DNA from: Sphaerosporella brunnea
Taxonomy: Eukaryota; Ascomycota; Pezizomycetes; Pezizales; Pyronemataceae
Length of the DNA: 41,816 nucleotides
Assembly (NCBI GenBank): GCA_008704415.1
Contig: VXIS01000384.1
Location: forward strand, 1-41,816
Direction of reading: 5' to 3'
The notes under the pieces were generated by a model. It was not told the origin of the DNA and searched no databases. It worked only from the letters and a program-made list of their open reading frames with translations. A program made the translations under genes and the position numbers. Positions 31,461 to 41,429 of this stretch are shown piece by piece; the stretch's first letter is position 1; each line of letters opens with the position of its first letter.

Positions 31461-32896
31461 TAGTGTTGCACACGAGCCGAGCCGACACGAGCCCGACTGG
31501 TGGATCGAGTCAGCTCGCATCTTGGGTAGGCTTGGCTCGCGAGCCCGAGCCGAACTGAAAAAGCTCGAGCCCGGCTCGAGCCTGCCACATAAAATCACGT
31601 TGAGGCGGTCCATTGCGGTAGCAGTGCGGTTATGCAATACGCTCACTGATATTTAACACTATCTTCCGCAGGTTATGTCAGTCCGATAGATCTGTCAGAT
31701 CGGAACCTGAGTCTAGAATAGCTTCCGCAGCCGAATCCGCACCCTCCTCATCGCTATTTGCCACTTCCCTAGGCTGAAAATCACAAACGGCATGCGGCAT
31801 CTCCTTGTTCCCCTCATATTGCTACTTTTCCCATGGTTGAACATTTGTTTACTTCATCCAATGCTTAAGCAACAACAGAGTGCTGCTAGAGTCCTCGAGC
31901 ATGCGATTTCGCTTTTTTTTGATAATTTCACCCGCACTAAAAATCAGCGGTGAGCAATCACCCTGCAGAGGGAGTAGATCTATCACTTACACTGAAAAGA
32001 GCTGTTCGCAGGGAACGCTAGACGTGGGTATGGCAAGGTATCCCTGGCCAGTCTAGCGATGGTTGGAAACTTCGTCTCATTCAACTTCCACCAGTGAAGA
32101 GGGTCAGTGCCCAGATCAACCGGAAATTCACGCAAATAGCGAGCTGTTTCTGTTGACCCCATCGAACCTTTGTCGTTGGCTGCCTGTGGTCTGCGCGCTA
32201 TATTACCAAACATTGCTGCTAGGCCTCCATCCACTGGAACGCTCCCCGCCGGTCCTGTTCCAACTAGTGGACCAGATGTGTGATATTGTTCCTTTAAAAT
32301 TGATTCAAAACGTGCACGGGTTACCCCTACTGTAGCAGGAGACCAGCCAAGTGTTGTAAACCCATAGATTTTAAAACGTGGATCCAAAATCATGGCAAAC
32401 TTTTGACTCATAAAGTTGTTTGTATCTTCCATGTCTTTCCTTAGGTGCGCCAAACCGGCTTCGCCAGCAGAAAGCAGTGGGGATGTTGGGCTCAGACAGT
32501 ACTGCGATTCAAGAAATTGTTGAATATTTTCCATCAGAAGAGCAAAGTACGGCAATTGAAACGAAAGTGTTGGATAAGAGCTGCCTCTAAGACGTTCTGT
32601 TGCCGATACAAAAGGCGCAAGCAGGTCACGTAGAGTTTCCAAAGACAGCCATTCATCAGAGACAAGTCGAAACGCCTGTACTCGTTTTTCCGTACTGTAG
32701 AGCTGTTTCAGCGCAGGCTTAAGATGTAGTGCCCGTTCTATCAATGCATCTTTAGAGTTCCATCTGGTTTTAACGTCCTTATTGGGCCGAAGAAACTTAA
32801 TCTTTTTGAGGTTACATTGTGCCTCAAGTGCTTCTAACAGCAAATTTGAGGACCACATCTTTGTAAAAGCTTGGCGGATGAGAGCAAAAATGTGTC
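31461..32896 (-). mobile_element. hAT-type DNA transposon, truncated
   Basis: The 3' part of a hAT transposase on the minus strand is followed by a GAGCC/CGAGCC-rich sub-terminal zone and a terminus reading TAGTGTTGCACACGAGCC at 31461, which resembles hAT inverted repeats. The other half is not seen: the sequence stops at the family C LTR at 32897, and the DNA beyond that element (40480 on) is copia, not hAT. Confidence 0.75.
31849..32896 (-). pseudogene. hAT transposase, C-terminal half
   Basis: A long minus-strand frame starts at the LTR boundary (HIFALIRQAFTKMW) and runs to the dimerisation region (DPLHWWKLNETKFPTIARLA). A one-base loss near 32040 shifts frame inside the motif that continues IPTSSVPCEQLFS. 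A 54-bp intron (31937-31990) with donor GTAAGT and acceptor TTTTTAG then joins to AGEIIKKKRNRMLED and a stop at 31849. Clean splice sites in a frameshifted gene suggest recent decay. The N-terminal zinc finger and first catalytic residues are missing. Confidence 0.82.
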
Positions 32897-33719
32897 TGTC
32901 ACGGGTATGGTCACGTGACATGTGCTCTAAGTAGTCAGCTAGGGGAATAGAATAGAGTCTGCATAGTGATCGCCTCGAGGGCACGTGATAGCCGGGTGGC
33001 TCCGGATCATAGTAGCTAGCTTGAGTGACGCTATGGAAGAACTCGGAGATCTGGTGCCTCAGGTATTACGCTACCTGGGAAGAGCATCCGGTTCGGAGAT
33101 AACAATAGTATAGGCTATTGTTAGAGCTCTTCCGAGATATCTTCGTTGACCTGCCTGTTCCAGGAACTAGCATGACGATCGGAGGGGTCAGGAGTGATGA
33201 ACCGGAAGGCGTAGAGCCGAAAAAAGGGAAGAATCACTCGGCCTAGAACCTCCATAGTAAGTGTGGTTGTTGCGTAGGGCACGCGACGCAGAAGATCGGG
33301 AGATGGAGCCAATAGGGCTGAGCATCTTCCTGCAACACGAGAATACAACGCTTACGGAGCGGGGTATCCGGGTGCAACCCATGTCTATGACTCATGATTT
33401 GAAATCAAAGAGTGAGTCATAGCAAAGATGGGGCGATCTCTGTGCGCGCCTTGACGCCCGCAGTCGTAGAGACTGTCGGAAAGCCAGCAAGGAGTAAAGG
33501 CTGAGTATTACTCAGGGAGACGGTAGTCTCTGGAGCGGCATTCTACTATAAGTAGGATTGCTTCCGCCGAGAGAACCCCTTTATCTTCAGCAACAAGAAC
33601 CATTAGTGTCCACCCGACAAGATAGCCCTTAAAATTCTATTGTTTAGGATTTTGCCTTGCTTTTCCCCAAGGTCACGAGTTCAATTCCACGACACTCTGG
33701 TAGACAGAGCCTCGTTACA
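32897..33719 (+). repeat. 5' LTR of chromovirus C
   Basis: Begins TGTCACGGGTATGG, ends CCTCGTTACA (823 bp). Contains CACGTG at 32912-32917 and 32982-32987, the TGACTCA hairpin (33385-33422), a CTATAA box at about 33545-33551 and the self-primer motif CTTAAAATTCT (33628-33638). Confidence 0.94.
33385..33422. promoter_or_regulatory. Hairpin of two Gcn4/AP-1-type sites in the C LTR
   Basis: CTATGACTCA (33385-33394) pairs perfectly with TGAGTCATAG (33413-33422), enclosing a smaller palindrome, TGATTTGAAATCA. Each arm is a TGACTCA bZIP site. The same structure is present in the 3' LTR (40146-40183) and in the older copy (7160-7197), where the inner loop has changed but both arms are exact. Confidence 0.65.
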
Positions 33720-33721
33720 TC

Positions 33722-33732
33722 AGAATTTTAAG
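33722..33732 (+). promoter_or_regulatory. Putative self-complementary primer-binding site, chromovirus C
   Basis: AGAATTTTAAG, two bases after the 5' LTR, is the exact 11-nt complement of CTTAAAATTCT in both LTRs (33628-33638, 40388-40398). That motif is about 80 bp downstream of the CTATAA box, a reasonable transcript start. No match to a tRNA 3' end is evident. An 11-nt match with the transcript's 5' end is what Tf1 uses for self-priming. Confidence 0.65.
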
Positions 33733-33759
33733 AATACTTCTCGCTTGGACATCTCAATA

Positions 33760-35805
33760 ATGGCCTCTATCACCCTCGAGCCCGCCCCCCAGGTTCCGCT
33801 CCTCGAGTGGAACCCCCAGCAGTATCCTGAGGCCGACAGCCGTCGCCTCATAGTTAGAAACCCCAAAGAAGTTGCCTCCCTCATCTTGGGAGTTGCAGCG
33901 AAAGATGTCCCGGAGTCTATCGATTCCGCGGCAAACATGGATCAGCTGTTCCAGCAGATCCAAGAGTTGGTCTTTGAGTTAGTCAAGGATCAGGTCCGTG
34001 GAGCGTACACTGTGCTCGCACGGATAGTCAAGCAGCAAGAGGCTACTCGTAGGCTCCATGAGATGGCAATTGCTGAGATGCAGCAACATGTCCAGCTCAT
34101 GTACCAAGAGCTCAGTCGGTTAGCCGAGCAAGACGACTTGCAGGCTGATCAGATGGACTGGGAGCCAACCCCAGTCACCCTCTGGGACCTCAGCGGTCTC
34201 CTGGAGGAAGAAGCGGCCAAGAGTCACTGGACGCAGGCCGAATACTGAGAAGCTGCCTCCGTTCCCCCCATCCCACCTCAATCGTCGCAAGCCTTGCACG
34301 TACCCCTCAGGATTGTCCGCAAAGTTCCATCGCGGACAACTCCGCTGACGGACCCCGATTGGCTTACAAAGCCGAAAGCGAAAAAGGGAGTTGCTAAGCG
34401 AAGCGAGCGACCGGTAATCCACCAGACGCCAATACCCTCAGCGCCCCCGACTCCTCGACAGTACATGATGAGAGGAGCTGCTGTCCGGCCAGGTGGAACA
34501 CAAGGATTGGGAATATCAGGAGAGGTGGAAGGAGGAGATAGTCAGTCGAGGGGTATGGAAAGCCCCGTTAGGAGGATTGAGAGTCCAGAGCCGGCTGGTG
34601 CAGGAGGCGCTGGTGGCTCTGGAGGTAGAAGAGGAGGAATCAGTGGAGGACCGCCTCCACCAGGAGATTCCGATGACGATGATGACGACGATTCCGACCC
34701 CGAACCAGATCTCCAGAGACAGCCTGTACGCTGGAAGAAGTGGCACCGTCGCCAAATCATCAAGGAGCTTGGGGCCAATCCAAGGCCCCACATAGAGGCT
34801 GAGCAACAGCCAAGGTCGATTAAGGTGCCCAAACCAAAGCCCTTCAAGGGCAAGGAACGAGACCTTAACCGGTTCCTATCGAGCCTGGACTCATACTTCA
34901 GGCTCAACCCGAGGTCTTACCCAGACGACCTCACCAAGATCCTCTTGGCAGGATTGTTGATGGAAGAGGCGGCGTACGACTGGTTCGCCACCTACAAAAT
35001 CAACATAGATCGAAAGGAGTCGATCCGTGTCAGAGGATTCTGGATCAATGACCCCAGCTTCGCGACCTGGGAGAGATTTGAGGCTAGCCTTAGGGCCTCG
35101 TTTGGCGGCCGTGTCAATCGTGACAAGGCAGTACAGGAATGGCAGAAGTTGCGGCAGACAGCCGGCATTGATGCCTTCCTGGATGAGGTAACCAGATTGA
35201 TGTGGATCACTGGTTACGTAGGGGACATGGTCAAGGATAAGCTCAAGGAGGGGCTGTCCGAAGAACTGTCCAAGGATTGGGCTAAGGTTCAACCTAAGCC
35301 CAACGATGTGAGTGCCCAGATGGCCATGCTGCGAGACATGGGCCATGTCCTTGAAGATTGGGAACGGCACCACAAGAAGTCCACCAATCAAGGTGGCAAG
35401 AGCACTGGGAAGGAGAAGGGACAGGGCTCAAAGCCCAATCCTGCCTCCAAGCCCTCCGACAAGGCTTCGTCCAGCAAGGACAAGCCGAAGAAAGACAGCA
35501 CCTGGAAGGATAAGACTGTCGAGCTTAAGGGCATCAGCAAGGATGTCCTCGATCAGCGAGCTAAGGACAAGCTCTGCTTGAAGTGTGGCAAGAAGAACCA
35601 CTCCTGGTTCGAATGCTTCACTAAGGAGCCAGTCACCCAGAACGTGGCTAGCTCGAAGAAGAGAAAGGCTGAGGACTCAGACGAGAAGTCTGAGAAGAAG
35701 GCTAAGGTTGCTGGCACGCAGCCTCAGGCCCCTACAGCTGCGTCGGGTAGGATCCTGGAGATCCCCGAAGGAGAAGACTCAGATCTGGATATCTGGGCTT
35801 TGTAG
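33760..35805 (+). pseudogene. gag: gag of chromovirus C (one nonsense codon)
   Basis: A single frame from the ATG at 33760 (MASITLEPAPQVPLLEWN) to the TAG at 35803, interrupted only by TGA at 34246. It has an N-terminal helical region, a Gly/Ser/Asp-rich low-complexity part (about 34500-34720), a retrotransposon Gag domain (PFKGKERDLNRFLSSLDSYF, WERFEASLRASFGG) and a CCHC knuckle, CLKCGKKNHSWFEC, near the end. After the knuckle comes a Lys-rich tail. About 680 residues if read through. The TGA could be a mutated CGA or, less likely, a readthrough codon. Confidence 0.9.
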
Positions 35806-36008
35806 TTAAGATTTCATAGTTGAAATTAAATAGTCGTTCTTAAGGAAAAAAGGCTCTCTGAGGATGGGTTTAGTACCCGAAATATGCTGGCATATAAGAG
35901 TCAGCAGAGTGCATACAGATAAAAAGACATACCAGTATCCCACAGAGACGTAGTTCAGCAAGACGTTGCGCTTGCTTAGGTGGCGAAAGGCCTAAGACGT
36001 ACTGAGCC

Positions 36009-39000
36009 ATGAACCCCCTTAAGAGAAAGACGGTAGTGGCAGAAAGGCAAATGCCTAAGAAGCCTAGAGTGGATCCTCCAAGACACGGGAAGAGAATGTT
36101 CCTAGTGGCAGACATTTGGTGGACCACAGAGTATGGCAAGTCTCGTAGTTGCAAAGGAAGGTTCTTGATTGACTCAGGATGTTCTGGGCCCATCTTGAAT
36201 AAAGACTTTGTGTTCGAGCATAAGTTGCCATGGATAAAAAGAGACACTCCCATCCAAGTGACTGGGGCAGATGGGACCCCATTAGCAGAGACCGGTGCCC
36301 GCTATACCAACCTCCTATGTATGAGGATTGGGGAGCACCAAGAAGAAATGACTTGGGAGATAGGTCAGCTGGAGACAGAGGTCTCGGGCTATATACCCAT
36401 CTCCTAGTTAGAACAGCACAACCTGGACATAGACTGGCAGACCGGGACGATGCAGTGGCGCAGTGAGTACTGCCGTCAGCATTGCCTCCCAGTGTCAGTA
36501 AGGCAAGCTGTGAAGAGCTTTGTCAAGTTACTTCAAGAGGGCAAGCCTTGGGTTGTGAATAGTATAGATTGGCACGATGAGGAGGGAGGTGACATCGCGG
36601 AGAGACTGCCAGAGCAGTACCACGAATGGGCTTCAGTGTTCAGTGAAGAAGAAATCAATCGTCTTCCTGATCACACCTCATACGACCATGAGATTAGACT
36701 GATAGAAGGGGCAGTACCGCCCTATGGGCCCATATACCCTCTGTCAGAAAAAGAATTGAAGGTGTTAAGAGAATACCTCCGCAAGGAACTTGCGTCAGGC
36801 AAGATCCGACAGTCCAAGTCAGCAGCTGCGGCCCCTATCATCTTCGGCTCTAAGCCTGATGGAAGCCTTCGCTTGTGCGTCGACTATCAAGGGTTAAACA
36901 AGGTAACAGTTAAAGACCGCACCCCGCTGCCACTAATGTCAGAACTTCGTGAGCGATTGGGAAAGGCTAAGATATTCACTAAGCTGGACCTAAAGAATGG
37001 GTACAATCTCATTCGAATCGCGGAGGGAGACGAGTGGAAGACAGCGTTTAGAACGCGATATGGGCTGTTTGAGTACCTGGTCATGCCGTTTGGACTGTGC
37101 AATGCGCCCGCTACCTTTCAGGCTATGATCAACACAGTTCTTCGAGAACTGTTTGATGAAGGAGTAGTCGTCTATATCGATGACATACTCATCTACTCCG
37201 AGACAGAAGAGAGACATATAGAGCTTGTGAAGAAAGTTCTAGAGAAGTTGAAGCAGACAAGGTTGTGTGCTTCAATAAAGAAGAGTTGTTTCCACGTCTC
37301 GGAAGTAGAATACCTAGGATACCAGATATCCTCAGAGGGGATTTCAATGTCCCCAAGTAAAGTTAAGACCATCCAAGAGTGGGTGGCACCTCAGAAGGTG
37401 AAGGACGTGCAAGCCTTTATAGGATTCGCGAACTTCTACAGGAGATTCATTAGTGGATTCTCCAAGATAGTTGCGCCACTGACGGAGTTGACCAAGAAGG
37501 GTGTAGCCTTTGAATGGTCCTCCAAGTGTCAGCAGGCGTTTGAGGAGCTCAAGAGAAGATTTGTTGAGGCTCCTATTCTAGTCCACTTTCATCCTGAAGG
37601 ACAGACAATCGTGGAGACGGACGCTAGCGACTTTGCGCTTGCCGCTATCCTCTCCCAGATACAGGATGATGTCCGATTACACCCAGTAGCCTTTCACTCG
37701 CGGAAGTTCAAGCCGGCCGAGATCAACTATGACATTCATGACAAGGAAATGTTAGCCATTGTAGTAGCATTTCAAGAATGGGAACATATGTTGAAATCAG
37801 TGGCTGGCGAAATCACGGTGTATACGGATCACAAGAACTTGGAGTACTTTGCGTCGACAAAGGTGTTGACAAGACGTCAAGCCCGTTGGGCAGAACACCT
37901 AGCAGAGTTTAACTTCAAGGTGATATATCGGCCTGGAGATAAGAACACAAAGGCTGATGTGTTATTGAGGCGTTGGGACTACGCCCCAGAGGAGGGGAGT
38001 AAAGCTCCCGAGATGAGCTTCTTCAAGCCTGGACAACTCGTAATGAGCTCTGCCAAGCTTGCTGGATCCAGAGAGGTCCAGTTGCCAGAGCCCTTCTTGG
38101 AGGCATTGCGTAGAGCAGCAGCCGCAGACCAAGATTGGGTGAAGACAAGAGAAGCAGTAGAGAAGCAGGATCCAAATGTAGCAGAGGAGTTTGAGGTTAA
38201 AGAGGGACTTCTGTTCTACGAGAATAGATGGGTAATCCCTAATGACCCACAGCTCAAGCTACGGATCTTGCAAGAGAATCATGACTCAAAGGCAGCAGGC
38301 CACTTTGGACAGTTCAAGACCGCAGAAAGAATGAAGCAGAACTTCTTCTGGTCTAAGATGGACGAGGACGTGCGAGACTAGGTCAGAAGCTGCGACACTT
38401 GTCAGAGAGATAAGACCAGCAGGCATAAGAAGTATGGGCTGTTGCAGCCCTTAGAAATTCCGTACCGTCCATGGAAGTCTATCTCAATGGACTTTATAGT
38501 GGCATTGCCAGAGTCTGACGGCTACACCCAGGTGTGGGTAATAGTAGACCGTCTAACCAAGATGGCGCACTTCATTCCGTTGAAGACGAATGAAGAAACC
38601 CCAGTACAAGAGTTAGCAAAGCTCTTTGCAAAGGAGATTTGGAGGCTCCATGGCCTACCCTCAGAAATAGTATCCGATAGGAATGCGAAGTTCACGTCGC
38701 ACTTGTGGAAGGCGTTGATGGAACATTTGGACGTCACACTGTCTATGTCCACAGCTTTCCATCCACAGACAGATGGACAAACTGAGAGAGTCAACTCGGT
38801 GTTGGAGCAGTATGTAAGACACTACTGTTCCTTCCAGCAGGACGACTGGGTAGACCTGTTGCCGATGGCAGAGTTTGCCTACAATACTGCAGTCTCCGAG
38901 ACTACCAAGATGTCTCCGTTTCAGGCGAACTATATGTTCCAGCCAGAGACACAGTGGGTCAAGCCAGCCGAAGGGCAGGAATGGTCCAATCCAGCAAGCG

Positions 39001-39578
39001 AGCTATTGCTCACACGTTGGAAGAGAATCTTGGAGTTCCTGAAAGAGAACATCTATCAAGCACAGACACGAATGGCAAAGTGGCATGACGCAAAAGCACA
39101 AAGCCAGCCTTCGTTCAAGGTGGGAGATATGGTGATGATAGACGCTCGCAACATACGGACAAAGAGACCCTCAAAGAAGCTTGATCACAAAAAGATCGGG
39201 CCGTTCCCAATCATAAAGTTGATAGGGAAACGAGAGGTGAAAGTCCGGTTGCCTCCAGCTATGGAGATGCATCCAGTCTATCATGTGTCCATGGTGGAGC
39301 CATACAGGGAATCAAAGCTTCCTGGAAGACACCAAAGTCCACCTCCTCCCAAAGAGATAGATGGAGAGAAGTACTGGGTGGTCGACAAGATCGCCAAAAG
39401 CAGGCTCAACCGGCAGAAGAAGAGGGTTGAGTACATGGTGTTTTGGAAAGGCTATCCTCCAGAGGAAGCCACGTGGGAACCATGGGAGCACTTAGAAGGC
39501 GACGAAACTGTCAGTCGTATGCTCAAGGAGTTCCATGAGAGATATCCCCGACAGGCGAGGGATAGTAGAATGAAATGA
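36009..39578 (+). pseudogene. pol: pol of chromovirus C (two nonsense codons)
   Basis: One continuous frame from the ATG at 36009 (MNPLKRKTVVAERQ) to 39578 with stops only at TAG 36405 and TAG 38379. Domains in order: protease with LIDSGCSGP; RT with YQGLNKVTVKDRTPLPL, MPFGLCNAPATFQ and catalytic YIDD (37173-37184); RNase H (IVETDASDFALAAIL); integrase zinc domain ending CDTCQRDK; DDE core (MDFIVALPESDG, VSDRNAKF, HPQTDGQTERVNSV); C-terminal VGDMVMIDARNI; chromodomain (KYWVVDKIAKSRLNR, VEYMVFWKGYPPEEATW). The TAG at 36405 replaces the Trp expected before LEQHNLDIDWQTG. Pol is in a different frame from gag and starts 203 bp after it, with a TGA just before the ATG, so it cannot be reached by simple frameshifting at the gag stop. 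Confidence 0.92.
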
Positions 39579-39643
39579 AGGATTTACTTGGTTAGATTCC
39601 TTACACTTAAAAATTGGAAGTTAATATCTCGAGACGAGATTAG

Positions 39644-39658
39644 TTAGGAGGGGAGTAA
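39644..39658 (+). promoter_or_regulatory. Polypurine tract of chromovirus C
   Basis: The purine-rich run AGGAGGGGAG lies just before the 3' LTR; the older copy has the same run before 6668. Confidence 0.7.
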
Positions 39659-40479
39659 TGTCACGGGTATGGTCACGTGACATGTGCTCTAAGTAGTCAA
39701 CTAGGGGAATAGAATAGAGTCTGCATAGTGATCGCCTCGAGGGCACGTGATAGCCGGGTGGCTCCGGATCATAGTAGCTAGCTTGAGTGACGCTATGGAA
39801 GAACTCGGAGATCGGATGCCTCAGGTAGGACGCTACCTGAGAAGAGCATCCGGTTCGGAGATAACAATAGTATAGGCTATTGTTAGAGCTCTTCCGAGAT
39901 ATCTTCGTTGACCTGCTTGTTCCAGGAACTAGCCTGACAATCGGAGGGCTCAAGAGTGATCAACCGGAAGGCGTAGAGCCGAAAAAGGGAAGAATCACTC
40001 GGCCTAGAACCTCCATAGTAAGTGTGGTTGTTGCGTAGGGCACGCGACGCAGAAGATCGGGAGATGGAGCCAATAGGGCTGAGCATCTTCCTGCAACACG
40101 AGAATACAACGCTTACGGAGCGGGGTATCCGGGTGCGACCCATGTCTATGACTCATGATTTGGAATCAAAGAGTGAGTCATAGCAAGGTGGGGCGATCTC
40201 TGTGCGCGCCTTGACGCCCGCAGTCGTAGAGACTGTCGGAAAGCCAGCAAGGAGTAAAGGCTGAGTATTACTCAGGGAGACGGTAGTCTCTGGAGCGGCA
40301 TTCTACTATAAGTAGGATTGCTTCTGCCGAGAGAACCCCTTTATCTTCAGCAACAAGAACCATTAGTGTCCACCCGACAAGATAGCCCTTAAAATTCTAT
40401 TGTTTAGGATTTTGCCTTGCTCTTCCCCAAGGTCACGAGTTCAATTCCACGATACTCTGGTAGACAGAGCCTCGTTACA
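39659..40479 (+). repeat. 3' LTR of chromovirus C
   Basis: 821 bp, TGTCACGGGTATGG to CCTCGTTACA, differing from the 5' LTR at scattered bases only. All regulatory motifs of the 5' LTR are present. Confidence 0.94.
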
Positions 40480-41429
40480 GTGTACCATTCCCTTGGAGAT
40501 TGCTTCAAGCCATATAAACACGGTTTTAATTTGCATGCTTTGCCGTCGATTCTCCGCCGTTCGGGGAGACCCATGTAAATCTGTTCTTCTAGATGACCGT
40601 AAAGGAATGTCGTTTTGAGATCCAGTTGTCGAGGGCGCCAATTCCATGATGCCGAGATTGGGAGGAGCAGTCGGAGGGAGTCAAATCGTACCACAGGTGC
40701 AAAGAGCTCGTCGTAGTCTGTGCCATCAACTTGAGAGTTGCCGCGTGCAACGAGTCGTGCCTTGTATCGGTCAATGCTGCCGTCAGAGTTGTATTTGATC
40801 CGATAAACCCACATGCAATCGAGAATCGTTCTGTTTGTTGGTGTGTTAACAACATTTCATGTATCGTTCTGTTTGAGTGAGTCCAATTCTTCTTACATAG
40901 CCTTGATCCATTGATATTTGTCAGCGCGTGACATAGCTTCCTTGTAAGACTTTGAGTATTCAGGCTCAATTCCACTGGTTGAAGTAAGTGCTGTTGCCAC
41001 AAGGATGTCAACTTCACTTTTGTAGCCTTGACGGTCCAGGGTCGGTGTAGGTTTGGGAACCTATGTTGTGGGCACAGGTGTATCGAAACCAAAACGAACA
41101 GGAGGTCTGACGATGCGTCCAACAGGTGTTTGTTGAACCGGTTGCTGGAGTATGGGTTGAGGCTGAGGTGGTGAAGTTTGAGCATTTGAGGGTTGAAGCT
41201 AAGAGCCAAATAGAGTATTGATGTCCATAGTCAAAAACTGTTCATAGTCGTCTGGGGTGAAGCTATCGGGTTGTTGAATTTGAATGGTTGGCGAAGGAGG
41301 AGGAGAAGTTGGAGTTTCGTTATCAAGGGAAACAATTTAGTTGTGATTGAGATGTGCAGTAAAGTTGCGAGCTTTTTGTATCCGCAAGTAGTTGTTGCCG
41401 TCTTGTTGCTGAAGTACAGGGTACCATAC
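40480..41429 (-). pseudogene. Copia-type retrotransposon pol fragment (integrase-RT linker and RT start)
   Basis: On the minus strand the frame gives a proline-rich linker (QTPVGRIVRPPVRFDTP), then EPEYSKSYKEAMSRADKYQW and the classic copia RT opening: DCMWVYRIKYNSDGSIDRYK, ARLVARGNSQVDGTDYDELF, CKLKPCLYGLKQSPREWY. Several in-frame stops are present (about 40853, 40893, 41051, 41203 and 41340). The left side is cut by chromovirus C within RT, and the right side by a copia-type LTR at 41430. Everything beyond these borders is missing here. Confidence 0.88.

Larger units (their letters stand above)
32897..40479 (+). mobile_element. Gypsy chromovirus C, full length, nearly intact
   Basis: 7.6 kb with LTRs at 32897-33719 and 39659-40479 that are nearly identical by eye, so this is the youngest retroelement in the window. 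Internal order is gag, protease, RT, RNase H, integrase, chromodomain. Only three nonsense codons disturb the two coding frames. Flanking bases are GTGTC and GTGTA (four of five match), with hAT DNA on the left and copia DNA on the right. Confidence 0.94.

Noticed and set aside
33121..33382. Open frames inside the C LTRs (also 39883-40143 and 6969-7157)
   Set aside because: They recur only because the LTR recurs, they have no protein-like features, and they lie upstream of or across promoter signals.
33670..33719. tRNA-like B-box (GAGTTCAATTCC) at the end of the C LTR
   Set aside because: No A-box at the right distance and no cloverleaf can be formed; the T-arm stem does not pair.
34246..34248. 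Programmed stop-codon readthrough in C gag
   Set aside because: The stop lies in the middle of gag, not at a gag-pol junction, and a single transition from CGA explains it more simply; not excluded.
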